NCBI GenBank assembly: GCA_019722365.1
Contig: JADFUC010001944.1
Coordinates: 1 to 64,000 of the forward strand
Length of the DNA stretch: 64,000 nt
From: Lithospermum erythrorhizon
Lineage: Eukaryota; Streptophyta; Magnoliopsida; Boraginales; Boraginaceae
Reading direction: 5' to 3'
Of this stretch, positions 12,000 through 24,640 are shown in pieces; within the stretch, counting starts at the first letter, position 1, and the number at the start of each line of letters is the position of its first letter. A model generated the notes under the pieces. That model was not told the origin of the DNA. It worked only from the letters and a program-made list of their open reading frames with translations, and made no database searches. The position numbers were made by a program, and so were the translations under genes.

Positions 12000-13440
12000 A
12001 GGGAGAATAAAATGGCGTATGATTCAACCCTGATTCGAAATTAACGGCAACCAAAATTAGCAGGAATTAGATATCTGAATGAAGAGGTTACACTCGGTTC
12101 TCAAAGCTGATATACGGGGCGTAGTTGAAAATGGATATACCGAGCCGAGCTCAGGAAAAACTGGCAGCTCTTGTGCGAGAAAGAACATCGCTAAGAAGAT
12201 TCGCAAAAGGACAAGAAGGCATTATTTGCAATTTTTAAGGTGTTGACCCGATAAGCCTTTGAAAAAATGCTCGGGAAGCGAGAACATCGAGGGCCAGCGT
12301 AGGAAATTTTCTGAATCGTTTCAAGGGAGGTAGAAAAAAGTGAAGAGAAGAGATACGACTCAATGCCGAGGTGAATTAGAAAATCTAAAGATAGAAAAGT
12401 TCGGAGAATATTAGTGAATATGTAAACTTTCGTTTGAAAAGCGGTATCAAAATGAGGGATGAAAATGGAGAAACGAGTTGATGAGGTCGAGAGGGTCGTG
12501 GAGAAGCTTGGTTAGGTGACAAAAGAAGTTTGAATGTGTTGTGGCGTCGATCGGAGTCAAAGATTTATCTACAATTTAGATTGATGAGCTTGTGGGTTCT
12601 CACAAGCACATGAACAACGCATGAATCAATATGATAAAAAACGATAATTTTGAGAGAGAACTTGAAAGCAGATGTACATTAGTGATAGTCGGGGCACTAG
12701 TAGTTATCTTGTGAAAGAAAGGGGTGGCTTTAGAGAGGTGGTTACTAAAAGCGGTGGGCAGGGCATGCAGGTAACTATTTAATAGAGAGACCAGGACAAA
12801 TGGCTTTAATCATCTAATCGTGGTAGAGGATTGGTCGAGGAAGAGGTGGTTTTCCAACCACAAAGTGATAAATCTGTGTTGATGTTATAATTAAAATGGT
12901 AGTCGTTTAAATTTATGAATAATAGATCGAATCCCGGAGGAGTGAAAGAAAGAAAACATACACAATATTAGATAAAGAGAAAGATGGCAGGGAGATGTAT
13001 TCACCATATAAAAAGAAAATGAGGAATCAAGGCAAAAATGTTTGGTATTTATCTTGGCTTTCAGTGCAGCCAATCGTATAATGCGGCCAAAAGGTATTCT
13101 GAGAGATAAATGGTAGCGTCGGAGAGAGATTACTTTTGGTGACTCGTCAAAAAACTCAGTAAAAGGAAAAGGTACAATAATGATATTATTAAAAGAATGG
13201 TGATAAAGAAGTGCATAAATGATAATACATTATATCACTCTTTTGAAAAGTAATATCAACTTGATCTTGAGTAACTTGTGGAGAAAGGATCGACATGCAT
13301 TATGAGGGACAATTCTCTCGTAATCCAAAATCAAGTTCAGAATTCATTGCCTTATGGAGATGACGAGAACGTTTGTTCACACTTTCGACATCATGGCTTG
13401 ATGGTGCAAAGTGTTTGAAATCGATCCCAAAAATTTAAAA
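12000..13440 (+). pseudogene. Copia gag region, eroded
   Basis: Sequence between the primer site and integrase, in the position of gag. No long open frame survives. Charged, Glu/Lys/Arg-rich short readings fit a capsid region, but no zinc knuckle could be confirmed. The call rests on position within the element. Confidence 0.5.
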
Positions 13441-13900
13441 ATGACTCGTCGTTATGGCATATGAGATTTGGTAAATCTTGAAGTTTCTTGGTTTAAAATT
13501 ATTATCCAAAACAAAGATGGTGTATGGTTTGCCAGAAATAAATGAACCAAACGAGTTGTGTGAAGCATGTGTTAAAGGAAAACAACATAGACAAAGTTTT
13601 CCTACTGGAAAATCATGGAGAGCAAGACGACCTCTAGAAATTGTTCATACAGACATAGCTGGTCCGTTCGACATTGCATCATTTGGTGGGAATAGGTATT
13701 ACATAACATTTATTGATGATTTTAGCAGGAAAAGTTGGGTATATATTTTGAAAGAAAGAAGCTCTTGAAAAATTCAAAGAGTTGAAAAGCGATGGTGGAA
13801 AAGCAAAGTGGACAATATTTAAAGACACTTTCGGATCGGATGGGGAGGAGAATATACTTCAAACTTGTTTGGCAGGCTTTTAATGCAACGCATGGAATCG
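13441..13900 (+). pseudogene. Copia GAG-pre-integrase and integrase core remnant
   Basis: An open stretch (13478-13768) contains the pre-integrase CxxC part (LCEACVKGKQHRQSFP), then the start of the integrase core (EIVHTDIAGPFDI, GGNRYYITFIDDFSRKSWVY). The first two acidic residues of the DDE triad are therefore visible. After a frameshift near 13770, LKTLRSDRGGEYTSNLF-like text can be read with breaks to about 13865. The MRFG remnant of the usual LWHxRxGH block lies at 13456-13475. Confidence 0.85.
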
Positions 13901-14629
13901 ATCATCAGTTGACAGCGTCATATACTCCGCAACCGAGGAATCGGTGTTGAGAAAGAAAGAATCGTCTTGTCTTGACATGGCAAGGGAGCATGATAAAGAA
14001 AAGCGCGTGCAAGGGAACATTTTGAGTGAGCGGAGTCTTATGTGATGTTTATTTGTTGAATCGATGTCAACAAAGTGTCAAATCTGAAGACTCGAATGAA
14101 GCATGGAGTGGAACGAGCCATCGATTCGCAGCGTCTCCAAAATTTTTTTTGGGTGTAATGCGTATACACATATTCATATCGGAAATGAGAAAAAGTTGGA
14201 TAACTGAAAGCGAAAATGCATCTTCATACGGATATGACGAAAAACCAAAAGCATACAAACTGCATAATCGATGACAAAGAAGTTAATTATCTGCAAAGTA
14301 GTATTTGAATTTGATGAGAAGCTTGATTGGAGATGGGCCAGATGAAGAAAGGAATATTGCAGGTCTATTTTTTTATGATGATGATGAATGTGTTGACTGA
14401 CACTTAGAAGATGGTGGAAATGATGATCTACTCCTCCGCTTTGAGTCGAATCCAACGAAACTCCCAATCAGCGCCGCGGCTTGACAAGAAATATGGCTGT
14501 CGGCCAGTAGCAACGATAATAGTTGAGGAGGCGCTGAGAAATATAGCTTGGATGAAATTTATGACTCGACAAGTCGATAAGAAATTTTTCATTATTCATT
14601 ATTTTGTTTAATGGCGGGGAGATAGCGAT

Positions 14630-15300
14630 CCGATTAACATTTGAGGAAGCTAGTGAAGAAAGTAAATGGAGCAGCGCCATGGATGAAGAAATTGATTCTG
14701 TCAAGAATGATACTTGGGAACTTACAAATCTTCGAGGAAGGACCTGAGAAGCGATAGGTGTCGAAATGGATCTACAAGACAAAGACAAATCAGAATGAAA
14801 GATTGAAAAGTCTGAGAGGCAAAAGTGGTTGCTAAAGGTTACAAGCGAGAAATATGAGGCATTGACTATGATGAGGTATTTGCTCTCGATTGCGAGATTG
14901 ATACCGTTAGACTCGCTACAGCGATTGAATCGAGAATCAATGGAAAATTTATCAAGAAATGGATGTGAAATTAGGCATTCTGAATGGGTATCTCGACGAA
15001 GAAGTCTACATTGAACAACCACTGGGATATATTCATCGAGCGAAGATAAAGTCTATCGACTAAAGCTGTCTGGATTGAAGCAAGGCACCAGCGGCTTGGA
15101 GCAGGAGTTGATGAAACTGCTTCGGAGAATGGTTTTGTAAAGAGTCCATATGAGCGTACTTTCTTTTACATAAAAACAAATTCAGGGGGAGATATGATGA
15201 TAATTTGTTTATACATGGATGACATGATTTACCGGAGCTTGACCACGGTGTGTTGATGAGTTTAAGAAAATAATGACTGATGAATTTGAAATGACAGATA
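14630..15300 (+). pseudogene. Copia reverse transcriptase remnant
   Basis: Frames must be switched repeatedly. Text equivalent to the FEEASEESKWSSAMDEEI entry block appears at 14640-14690, and then YLLSIARLIPLDS in place of the usual 'LALVA' helix. Near 14955-15015 come words like YQEMDVKLGILNGYLDEEVY, followed by YIEQPLGY (15009-15035). The catalytic block is ICLYMDDMIYRSL (about 15205-15240), with the YMDDM aspartates still present. Many small insertions and deletions. Confidence 0.8.
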
Positions 15301-16110
15301 TTGGTCAAATGTCTTACTTTCTTGGAGTTGAAGTCGAGCAGAATAAAAATGGGATCTTTATATCACAAACAAAATATGCAAAGCAAATATTAAGTAAGTT
15401 TAGAATGAAAGAGTATGAGCTTGATAGCAGCGCGGTTGAAGTAGGAATAAAGCTAAGAACTACCTCAGCAAAGAGTCGATCATCAGAGCATTGTTCAAAG
15501 AATGCAGTTGGAAGTTTGAGGGTATCTAAAAAGCTTCTTTCCGTCAGAGATATTATGTATGCAGTTGGACTAGTAAGCAGGTACATGGAGAAACCTAAGC
15601 AAGATCACTTCATCGCAGCAAAAAGAATTCTAAGATATATCGAAATTCGTTCAATGATGGTTTATTTTACCACGCACTCTAAAAGTGTAAAATTAGTTGA
15701 ATATTCGGAGCAGACTATGGTGGAGACATTTGATGATAGAAAAAGCATGGGAACCCTTTTCATATTGGCTCGGCAATTTTTTTCATAGTCATCAAAGAAG
15801 CAACAAGCGTCGCCTACCGACATGTGGCATATGGCGGCGGGGAGCATATGCATTAATGGCTTATGTGGATTTATGCTACATATTAAGCTGAGTTAAATCT
15901 AGCAAAAGGAAGGTCGATTCGATTTATGTAGATAACAAATCTGCTATTTCACTACTTGAAAAATCAGTGTCAGCCTTGATCGGAAAGCATATAAGCAGTA
16001 AATATCATTCATTCGAGAACAAGTAAACTTGACAAGATTATGGAATTGGTACAGCATAGGCGAAGAACAATTAGCCGATATTTTTACAAAGCCTTTGAAG
16101 ACAGAGGTGT
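15273..16110 (+). pseudogene. Copia RT connection and RNase H remnant
   Basis: The frame 15273-15788 reads FEMTDIGQMSYFLGVEVEQ, then GIFISQTKYAKQIL, then a shortened stretch before DIMYAVGLVSRYMEKPKQDH. RNase H follows in broken frames: words like YVDNKSAISLLE near 15930-15965, and DIFTKPLKTEVFQTLKEKLGM (16079-16140), the canonical end of Copia pol. The frame is broken near 15415-15520 and again near 15790-15900. Confidence 0.83.
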
Positions 16111-16161
16111 TTCAGACTTTGAAAGAGAAGCTTGGAATGCAAAGTCGCGTTTGAGGGGGAG

Positions 16162-16510
16162 TGTTAGAATTTGCAAACACGATTTATAAAAAATTGATGG
16201 ATGAAATTGGATGAATATAAGCCATATATTATCTATTGGCATAAAATTATTTTCAATGTAAACCAATAGAATTCTATGGCACAAAATAAGGATGCATATG
16301 TTATAAATAAGAATAAATGCGTAATGTAAGAATACGTGCGAGAGAAAAATAGTAAAGAGATAATATTTATGTTGTAATAAAATCTACTCATGAGAGAGAA
16401 TCGAGCGGCGACTCTTGCTAATATTGTTTTCTTGCCAGCTTATATAAATAGATATATTATTCTATTTTTTTCGAGTATATATATATTATAAAAAAACCAA
16501 TATAGTTTCA
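16162..16510 (+). repeat. 3' LTR of the Copia element
   Basis: It starts TGTTAGAATTTGC directly after the polypurine tract gagggggag and ends atatagtttca. It pairs with 11626-11968. Differences between the two are dispersed and numerous, so the insertion is not recent. Confidence 0.88.
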
Positions 16511-17850
16511 ACGTATTCAATATATATAAAATCTTGAAGCTTCACTTATGTCATGGTATCTGTACCGCTGATAAATTTGAGATGATTGGATTTATTTATC
16601 ATTAAAGGAGCATCATGAGGGGCCTCTATTCCTCTTCTTTGTTCATCTTTGATTGTCGTCCTAATGAGTAGACACTTTGTCGTCATAATGCTTTAGCTAT
16701 AAAGGCATCACTCTCTAATTCAGCTTGATGTAAGAAAAAATTGAGTATTAATGTATGAGTTATAACGGAGCGACACTTAGTATCGGTCTCGGTGAGGTGA
16801 CACTAAAGTCAGCTGATCTCAATTGAGGCTAACACTAGATTAAGCCCCGTCTAAGGCATTTCTTTGCGGCCGTTTGGTGTAATGCGGGCCCGGCGGCGTA
16901 GTAGCGTATGCGAGGGTATTCTTCTTTGCCGTTGGGGTATTTTGAGCGTCGATTTTGAACGACAATTGTTTGAAAGGGTGCTTGTCGTACCTCTTGATGA
17001 ATGTATCCAAAGATTTACAAGTGACATTTCGATGATTACAACATTTATTATATACGTGTAGGTGCGTATAAATCATGACAGCATCGCATTTATATATGAT
17101 AAGAGATTTGTCTTATAAGAAGGAATTTTACAAAGTGATCATTTCAAAACTTACAAAATTCGAGAAACTCTCATTCATTTTTCTTATCCACAATGCAACC
17201 TTTGTATAAAACCAAAGTATTGTATTTAGAAAAATATTAATTTGTGATTGAACTTGTTATTTGTTCTAGACTTTGTAGTATTATATTATTATTCAGTTGT
17301 AATTGTTGTTGTTATTTGGCGAAATACAAGTTATTTCCTTCAATCTAAATCTGATATCTTGTAATGGATGAGACCTTGGAAATGACAAAATCAAATGTGT
17401 TCAACAGCGATGACAAGTTGGGCCGAAGTTGATAGTTGAAACTACTTGAGATAGCAAGATCGGATGAAGTGGCTTTTAACATCATTGAATGTATTTTACA
17501 TTCTCTGGATGATCTTCCACCGATTCCTTATCGGATCTTGCTGTGGCGCCAAAAGAAACAAGAAGAGTGGAGACTTGCAAAGGAGAAGAGGATAGCGGAT
17601 GAACTTGATGTAGAAGTGCGTTACCAGCGCTCGCACAAAAGTTGTATGATATACACTCTCTTGCCCTCTTTGCAAAGAGGTATGGAGTTGCTTTAAATGA
17701 AAAGTACAAGCATGTTAAGATTGAAAGTGTGATAGATTCTTGACTCTTACATATTTTGAGTTTAAGTTCGATGAAAAACTTGTGTTAGACAATTCACGGA
17801 ACTTGAAAATTCTTCTTCCGCGTTTTAAGAGAAATTGAAGATGCAATAAT
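16511..17850. other. Spacer with unidentified fragments
   Basis: Mostly AT-rich. A small charged open reading at 17436-17696 (LPPIPYRILLWRQKKQEEW, then Lys/Glu-rich) has no recognised family and no start context or splice structure that would support a gene. It may be TE debris. Confidence 0.4.
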
Positions 17851-17859
17851 TCCTCATTT

Positions 17860-18350
17860 ATCTGATTGGAGCAATTATGCTTGCTAAAATATCAAACTTC
17901 TCAAGCTGCTGACTATCATCATGCTCGATACATATATATAGCGCAATAGATAAAGAGAACAATATTAACCTTGTTGTAAAATGCAGCATATGATTGTCAT
18001 ATGAACTTCTTGAATACCCGATCTCCATCGTGTAGCTATCGAGCTTAACTGTACCCCATTTGTATCGGAAACTCACTTGAACCATACCGCGAGATTTTCT
18101 CGGCACCGCGAAACGCTAATTCTTAACTGCGGGTTCACGGAAACAAAATAAAATTTGGTCGTATAAATCCGCTTCTTCAATTTCTCCGTATAAAAAGTTG
18201 TTTTGATCTAACTACTAAGACTCCACGAGTCGTGTGCGACTACCGCGAAGCGCTCTACGATAGAAGTGTTAATGCGATTCTGGTGAAATATCTCGTTGTA
18301 GTCGAATCCTTCCCTCTGGCGAAACTTCTAGAAACCACTTCTAAGGCTTT
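17860..18350 (-). pseudogene. Heavily eroded Copia reverse transcriptase
   Basis: On the minus strand, going down from about 18335, the words RQREGFDYNEIF and TSI (the block before the first RT aspartate) are followed by TTFLYGEIEEADLYDQ-like text (about 18200-18150). A stretch at 18060-17990 then reads KLDSYTMEIGYSRSSYDN, equivalent to the WYKKFDSYMxxxGY region. The order and spacing fit Copia RT. Substitutions and gaps are dense, so this is old. LTRs for it were not found. Confidence 0.65.
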
Positions 18351-20048
18351 ATATCTTACCCCCGGTGAGGTGATAACCCTCTCTTTGTTTTGAACAACCA
18401 CTTGCAGAGTGATAATTTTTTCTTCTTGTTAGTTTTTACAGCGGCGTAGTCGATTCTTACGATGTGATTCCATTTCATCTCCGTAGCGGCGAAGCCATTA
18501 AATTTACGACTTCAGTCTTGAATTCTGATTTCTTTATAAGAAGCTACGAGGTAAGACAGCCGATCCAACTTGGTCGAAAATGTCTACTACCCACGGTAAC
18601 ATCTCTTGGACCCACAGCCCGGTTCTTGGGAAATCCTACATTTATATCTGCTCCCACAGCTGGTAGAATGGGTTAGGCGGGAAGCATACTAACCATTTTG
18701 TGAGGATGCGTGCAGAATCTTGTCTTTGTCGTTGTCATGAATCGCGTCTCATACGTGATCGGGCATCCGTGGTGATAACGGCCATAGCCCGGCCGTAGGA
18801 TCTTACATAGGCCTCTTGCGTTGATGTGACTTCCACGCGCGTACCGTATCTTTCGCTTGGCGCCATACGACACCAGCATGCGTGCGTATAAGTAGCGGAC
18901 CGGGGCGTGATCTCGTGCAATGCCCATTGAGGGTGTACCTTGGGCTACTGCCTGTATCTTGAGACATCACGATACTAAGGCTCCGAGGAACCCGCACATT
19001 TCTTGGAAGCATTGTTGTTCATTTACCTCGCTTTGTGGGAACCATACCTTTTTGCCCGTTCCGCTGATATGGCCTCCGGGAGTGTCCGTATCTTCTTTGG
19101 CAAAATTTGGGATAAGCTTTATGCGCCTCGCAGTTTCCTTTCTTTTGAACATGCTCCGTGTGACAAGATCAAAAACGTTTGGCGATTTCGGACCGCCCGT
19201 GGGTATCCTACTTACCACTCACTTTTGTTTAAATCGATCTTGAAATCGTCCTTCCACGCTGACCCGCTGATAGTTGAGAAATCAAATGCAGCCCATACGA
19301 ATGTTCACTTGCACCCAAGCATTTGCTAATGTGGAGTCCCATTAGCGAGTCTTCGTAGGAGTTAACTTTAGTGCGAAGCTCGGTCGATTCGAGGGGTATT
19401 CGGCTCGAAAAAATCAAAGCGTAGAGTTGAAAGTTAATTTCGGTATTCGGCCAGAGCAGTCGAACATTAGAAATTATTCGACTCGGTTCAACTATTTAGA
19501 TGTTATATATTTGGACAGAGGTCCATTGTCATATCTCTTTAATCGCTTAATTAATTATAAAATTTCCGTTAAGCCTCCCCTCACAACCATAACTTTAACC
19601 TATTCGGTTTTTAGTCCCTCGTTACCGTTTCACCTAACTGCTACAAAAATTCTGCAATTTCTCTACCAAAAATTCTACTTCCTGATTGTAACTTATACGA
19701 AACTATGTCGTATAGAGCCTTGTTATCCATTGGTAAATTGACATGTCATTTTGTTTCGATTTGAGAGTTTAGATCTTGGTTGACTTTTTAGGTTGGTATT
19801 ATATCGTTTTTAGTTTGCATGTTTGAGTTTAGTTACTGATAGCCCGTTTAAGTGTATTTGTTATGATTTGTGGGTTCGAATGTTAATTTTGACCCGTTTT
19901 TGTTAGATTTAGGTTTAAATCTGGGTTGACTTAGACCCGATTTAACAATTTTTGACTTTAGCCCGCGTATTTATGAGGTTTCGCATCAAATATAGATTTG
20001 ATTTATTGTGTTTTTTGTTTGATTTGATAATTTGACTTTTGTATTTGA

Positions 20049-20215
20049 GTTTGACTTTTGGTTTGACTTTGGTAAAATCAAATAAGTAGTTCGATTTTGT
20101 GTTGCGTGTTGTTGTTTGAGTTATGAATAACAATCGTTTTAATGTTTTGTGGTTTTGTTATGTTTGACTTTTGGTTTGACTTTCATAAAGCCAGAATAAA
20201 TTGTTCGATTATTTG
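20049..20215 (+). repeat. Direct repeat, two diverged copies
   Basis: A phrase ttgacttttggtttgacttt occurs at about 20050 and again at about 20163. It is followed in both by a similar stretch ending gttcgat, giving a unit of roughly 110 bp. Copies are imperfect. Confidence 0.6.
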
Positions 20216-20269
20216 TATGTTCTGAGCTTATAAAGGAGTGAGTAATTGAACCCGATTGAATAATTTGGG

Positions 20270-20540
20270 GTTTTATTTTGGGAAGTTAGCCAATTAGGGT
20301 TTTGATTTGGGAGAGTATTAATTAGGATTTTAATTTTATAATTAGGGTTTAATTTGGGAAATAATATTATGATTAGGGTTTTTAATTTTATGATAGGGTT
20401 TGATTTGGGAAAATTATTAATTAGGGGTTTGATTTTTGTAATTGTTGAATCGTTATAGGAATTAGGGTTTTTAATTAAACTATTTTGTAATTAGGATTTT
20501 ATTTTGTAGTTAAATTATTTTTTATTAGAATCTAATATGG
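20270..20540 (+). repeat. Imperfect tandem array of an attagggttt unit
   Basis: At least six diverged units of about 40-55 bp built on attagggttttgatttggga are separated by AT-rich linkers. The TTAGGG-like word resembles a telomeric motif by chance only, because the units are far longer than 7 bp. Confidence 0.6.
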
Positions 20541-23500
20541 GCATATTGTTGGTGAATGTAGGACCCAGAATTGAATAACCCCATACGAGATAATGATGAG
20601 GACATGGGATGCGAGATCGGAGTCGATCAAAATGATAAACCTCGTCGGAATCTTATCGTACAGTCAAACTGTTGAGCCTCATACAGTCTTGGGGCTTGTG
20701 AAAACTGCTTGGCTAGAATGTAAAAGTGTTAGAGGTACCATCCTCTTTGGTGATCATATATCCGAGAAACTTCCACGAGAGTTACTACGAAAGCACGAGC
20801 AATAGAATTGGGCGAGTTTGGGCTCACTCACTGACTATTAAAGCTTTCCCCAAGGATTGCTTTCGCTATCACTTGATTTCTCGGCTTTTTTATGAGCGTC
20901 CCAATCTACATATATCTCCGTATTTCCGGCCAATGCGGGTAGATAACACCTTGTTGACTATTCGACGTCGTGGCCCCCTGGTCTTAATGAAGGCCATAAC
21001 CTTCGAGAAAATATAAAATTAAATTTTCGATTCTGACATGTGATTTTCTCAGCGTCTTCCTCGGTATAAAAATTTACCGTTGTGGCAGCACTACGTTGAG
21101 TCTCTTGGCGATCGATGTTGGGAAGGTAGCGATCTTTGGATGGGCATTTAATTAACTTCATGTTACGCTTCACGTAGTTATACGATCTTGAACACGCGGC
21201 GGATCGCTTGAGTGCAATTTCGGATCTTCGTATTTGTTGCCCTTCCTACACAGAGGGCTCTCCTACGAAAGTTGAAGGGTGCGTAGCGTTGGATCCCGAG
21301 GTTCCTGCAATCTTTCTTGGACAATCTCCCTCGCCTGCTCATGATGCGGCACCACGGAGTCAAATGGCATAACCTAGAGACACTGAATCGTATCTGGGTA
21401 AGAGAACTTCATCTTTCAGATAGATTAAGAACTACGGCCTGGCTGATAAGCAGCGGGCAAATCGTTATGTAGTTTATAGCTCTCCGTGTTAAACATATCA
21501 CTTGAAAGGCATGGGCAGCTCGTGCTCGTTCAGCTTGGGGTAGGCGTCGAAATAGGAGTCGGCGAGTTGCCGGTGTCCACCAACATTTTCTCTAACTTTC
21601 GAAGTTCCTTGATGCAGTGGATCGTGAGGGGCATTCATCACCGATGCTCTGGGGAAAAGGATAAGTCGAACACCGTGCTCCTTTGATACGACATAGATAT
21701 CCTTTTCGTATACGATCTAGCGAGCTCCCAGTCTCCTCTCCCATTTCAATTCCCGGATATGACATTTTACCACTCACTGTGATCTTTGGGGAAGACGTGG
21801 GGACTCCGGCGAATCCCAGATTAAGCGGATATTCACAACAGCGTCTCCAGCTAGAAACGTACTCTTGATTGCCCCTACATGAGCTTCCCAATCTACATCT
21901 TCTGCGGGTATACGCAATCACATCAAATGTGACACCGTGGTCACTTATGATACTAGTAATCTTTAAATATCCTTTTTTGTATTGAGATCTTACGCCGGAG
22001 AATTAAGGCGGCGTCGGCTTTGTCTGCCGATCTCGGCATATGTTAAGTAGTAATCTTTTCCCGCTTTGGCACGCTTCTTCTTTTGTTAAATCGGAGGCGA
22101 GAAGGCGTTACGGGAAGATCTACAGGTATCACATCCGGCGCTGGATCACATCGAGTCCTCCCTCACTTTTTTGGGTTGGGACTCGCTGCGAGGCCTCTTT
22201 CCTGCAGGCGGCACCCACTCGTCCGCTACCGACTCTTTTCTCCGCCTCCTCATCCCGGAATGTATTTATAGGCTGATGGAATTTGGCCTCTCCGTGTCGA
22301 GGCTTAGCCTTGAAAGAGACTCCTTGAACTTTAACAAATCGCCGACATTTCGATGAAGACTATGACGTATCTTAAAGTTAGCCCGCAGGAGATTGAATTC
22401 GTACGAAACCGATTACGGAAGGAGGAAATCGCATCATTCCCCCTCTAGCTGGTGGTTATGTAAGAGTGCTCATCCTTGTCTGTCGGATAACTCCAGCATG
22501 GGATAAATGCAAATCACTTTTTTGATGCCGAAGGAGGTTATGGATCGCTATTGGTAGTTGAACCATTTTAGTGTGGCTAAATGCGAGGCTGGATGGAAAG
22601 GCTGCGGCGGTACACGCTAACTGCGGGGATGCGAGGGCCAATGACATTTGGGATTGAAATATCCGCGATGTGTTCTCGTGCGATCTTACCCAGCAGACTT
22701 GGTGAAAGAAGGGGAGAACCGTACTCGGCTAGCGTAATTCTTCACGTCTTTTGGCGAAAAGAGTCTTGTCAACTGAGGATTCCTTATTAGTTCCCACTTA
22801 GCGTTTGTCAGCTGACCCTTCGGTGAGGCATCTATTTGCTTATGTAATGAGGCTAGAACCTCCGTTGAGCTTAACTTCCTGCCGCCCCCAGTGATGGACC
22901 ACGTGAAGAGCGGAGTTATGCTCTTGAAGGGTACGTCATTAAATGTCCTGCACTTGAGGAGATATGGGTCTAATTTTTCTCAGGATAGATGGTGATATTC
23001 TTAGGAGCCTGCTCACTCGAGGCTGGGGAGGTACTCCTTTCAATTCTTCGAAACTACACGTGGACAATTTTCGATCGCCCACGGATCGACCTACTTATCT
23101 GCATTAGCAAGTGTGAGAGCTGCCCATGCAGAGACGGTGTTCTCTGGACAATATGAAGCGGCTCTTGAGGGTTCAGATCTTCATTACTTGATTTGGGTTA
23201 TTCAAGTCAGGGGCACCGTCGTTTCCATTCCATTTGAGTTAAATCATTTAGTAATGAGGGTGGTGGCTGCTATGAAGTCTCACTACTTTGGCTGATCGCA
23301 ATGATGACACAGTGATCGAGGTCTCGATAGTGGACGGATAACCAAGTCTTTCGGTTTTTCCTCCACAATCAAGTCGATTAAGAGATCGAGAGAGTTTGGT
23401 TTTTTTTGTAATAGAGAGATTGGGTATCAAAGTGAACTTACTTGATGATTTGTTTTAAAGGTTTATCTTTTTTGGGGTGTTTAGGCCAGATTCGCACATC

Positions 23501-24640
23501 GAGTTCTTGATTGCTCAATTACTATCGGGTGGTAGCAGTTAGAGCTCGATGGGTGTTGGATAATTATTATCTTGATCGCCATAATTATCCTTTTAATTGG
23601 TCTAACCCATTTGTGAAAACTAATTGCTCCTTTCGCTTGGCGGATCGAGTTGGGTAAACAAGGCCTGCATTCTTTGTGGGGTTTTGACCACGGAGCGTCT
23701 CATGGCCAGAGATCATTTTATTCGATAGTGTATTTAGTCAGCATTGCGGATGAACCAATCTCTTTTGGATGGTCATAGATCATCCCGAGTACTTGTGGGA
23801 TTGGTGCTCGGCTAGGTATATATATGATAATGCCAAGATCAGCGGTCTGGAAGCTCTAACAAAGAAAACACATCGCGCACGTTTAGCAATAATAATATTG
23901 AAAGGAACGATTGATAAGGCGTATGATGGAAAAAACTTAAAACAACCAAACCTTAATTGATAGTCAATCGGCGTATATGTGAAATGAGAAATTCCCATGT
24001 CAGTGGTCAACGGCCGCCCCAAAATAAAGAATTCATTCTGACAGCGTGATCGAGACAATTTGTAGTGCAACTTGACACAAGAGAGACAGTAGAGATGAGA
24101 GGAGGCGGTTGAGAGTTGCTTTGAATTAAGGCGACCAAGCAAATAAAAGGCACTTTGCTCCGATGCGTACCGTACTTGGAAGCATAATGAACAACATACG
24201 GTGAGGAGCGAAGAGATCGGGTTGAGGTACGATTTCGTCATGATCGAAGTATCATTTAAGGCTGGTCGAGATTTAATTTTTGAATCATCGAGTTGCTTGT
24301 AGTTCGACTCTTAAGAGCCGAGCCGAGGATTGCACCATTATTCCATGGAAGACAACACCTGATCTCGAAGAAAAGAGTTGGGAGGAAGAGTAGGAGTAGA
24401 CTTTCTAATTTTGAGTCTCTCCTTTATTTCAGAATAATAAAAGGAAAGTACCACAAAATGACCACTTCCCCTCGCGATTGATAATATTATTACATTGTGC
24501 TCCCTTTCTTTTTGAACTGACAAATAGTGCGAGCCTCGTTTACCTATGGATAGTCCTTGATCACGGACGTGATACAAACCGTGAAGCCTTGAGGTGCGAC
24601 AAAATTCAAGCGGCATTACCTTGACAAAAGCTCACATTAG

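Larger units (their letters stand above)
11626..16510 (+). mobile_element. Complete but degenerate Copia LTR retrotransposon
   Basis: Both LTRs are present (11626-11968 and 16162-16510, about 345 bp each) and clearly alike, but diverged by many substitutions and small gaps. A tRNA-Met-type primer site (agtggtatcgggct, a degraded tggtatcagagc) follows the 5' LTR. A polypurine tract, ttgaggggga, precedes the 3' LTR. Between them are gag remnants, integrase, RT and RNase H in Copia order. At 4.9 kb it is the usual size for a Tork/Ale-like element. All ORFs are broken. A clear 5-bp target duplication is not visible (the left edge reads atttag where the right LTR reads tgttag), so the left end is eroded. 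Confidence 0.88.
18351..24640. other. GC-richer degenerate repeat territory, unidentified
   Basis: Compared with its AT-rich surroundings this block is rich in CG, TCG and GCG words and full of short spurious open readings on both strands. Parts probably belong to the Copia remnant at 17860-18350, whose upstream side on the minus strand is here. I could not identify gag, integrase or LTR pairs with confidence. No host gene was recognised. Subregions at 19380-19500 carry cgaac/gctcg motifs of the hAT-like kind. Confidence 0.4.

Noticed and set aside
14468..15022. 184-codon minus-strand open reading
   Set aside because: It overlaps the Copia RT region, whose plus-strand reading has clear family landmarks. 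The minus-strand product resembles nothing known.
20270..20540. Interstitial telomere-like repeat (ttaggg words)
   Set aside because: The repeat unit is 40-55 bp and irregular, not the plant 7-bp telomere unit.
23769..24241. Open readings on both strands suggesting a gene
   Set aside because: The two strands overlap each other, lie in scrambled repeat-like DNA, and show no domain or splice structure.
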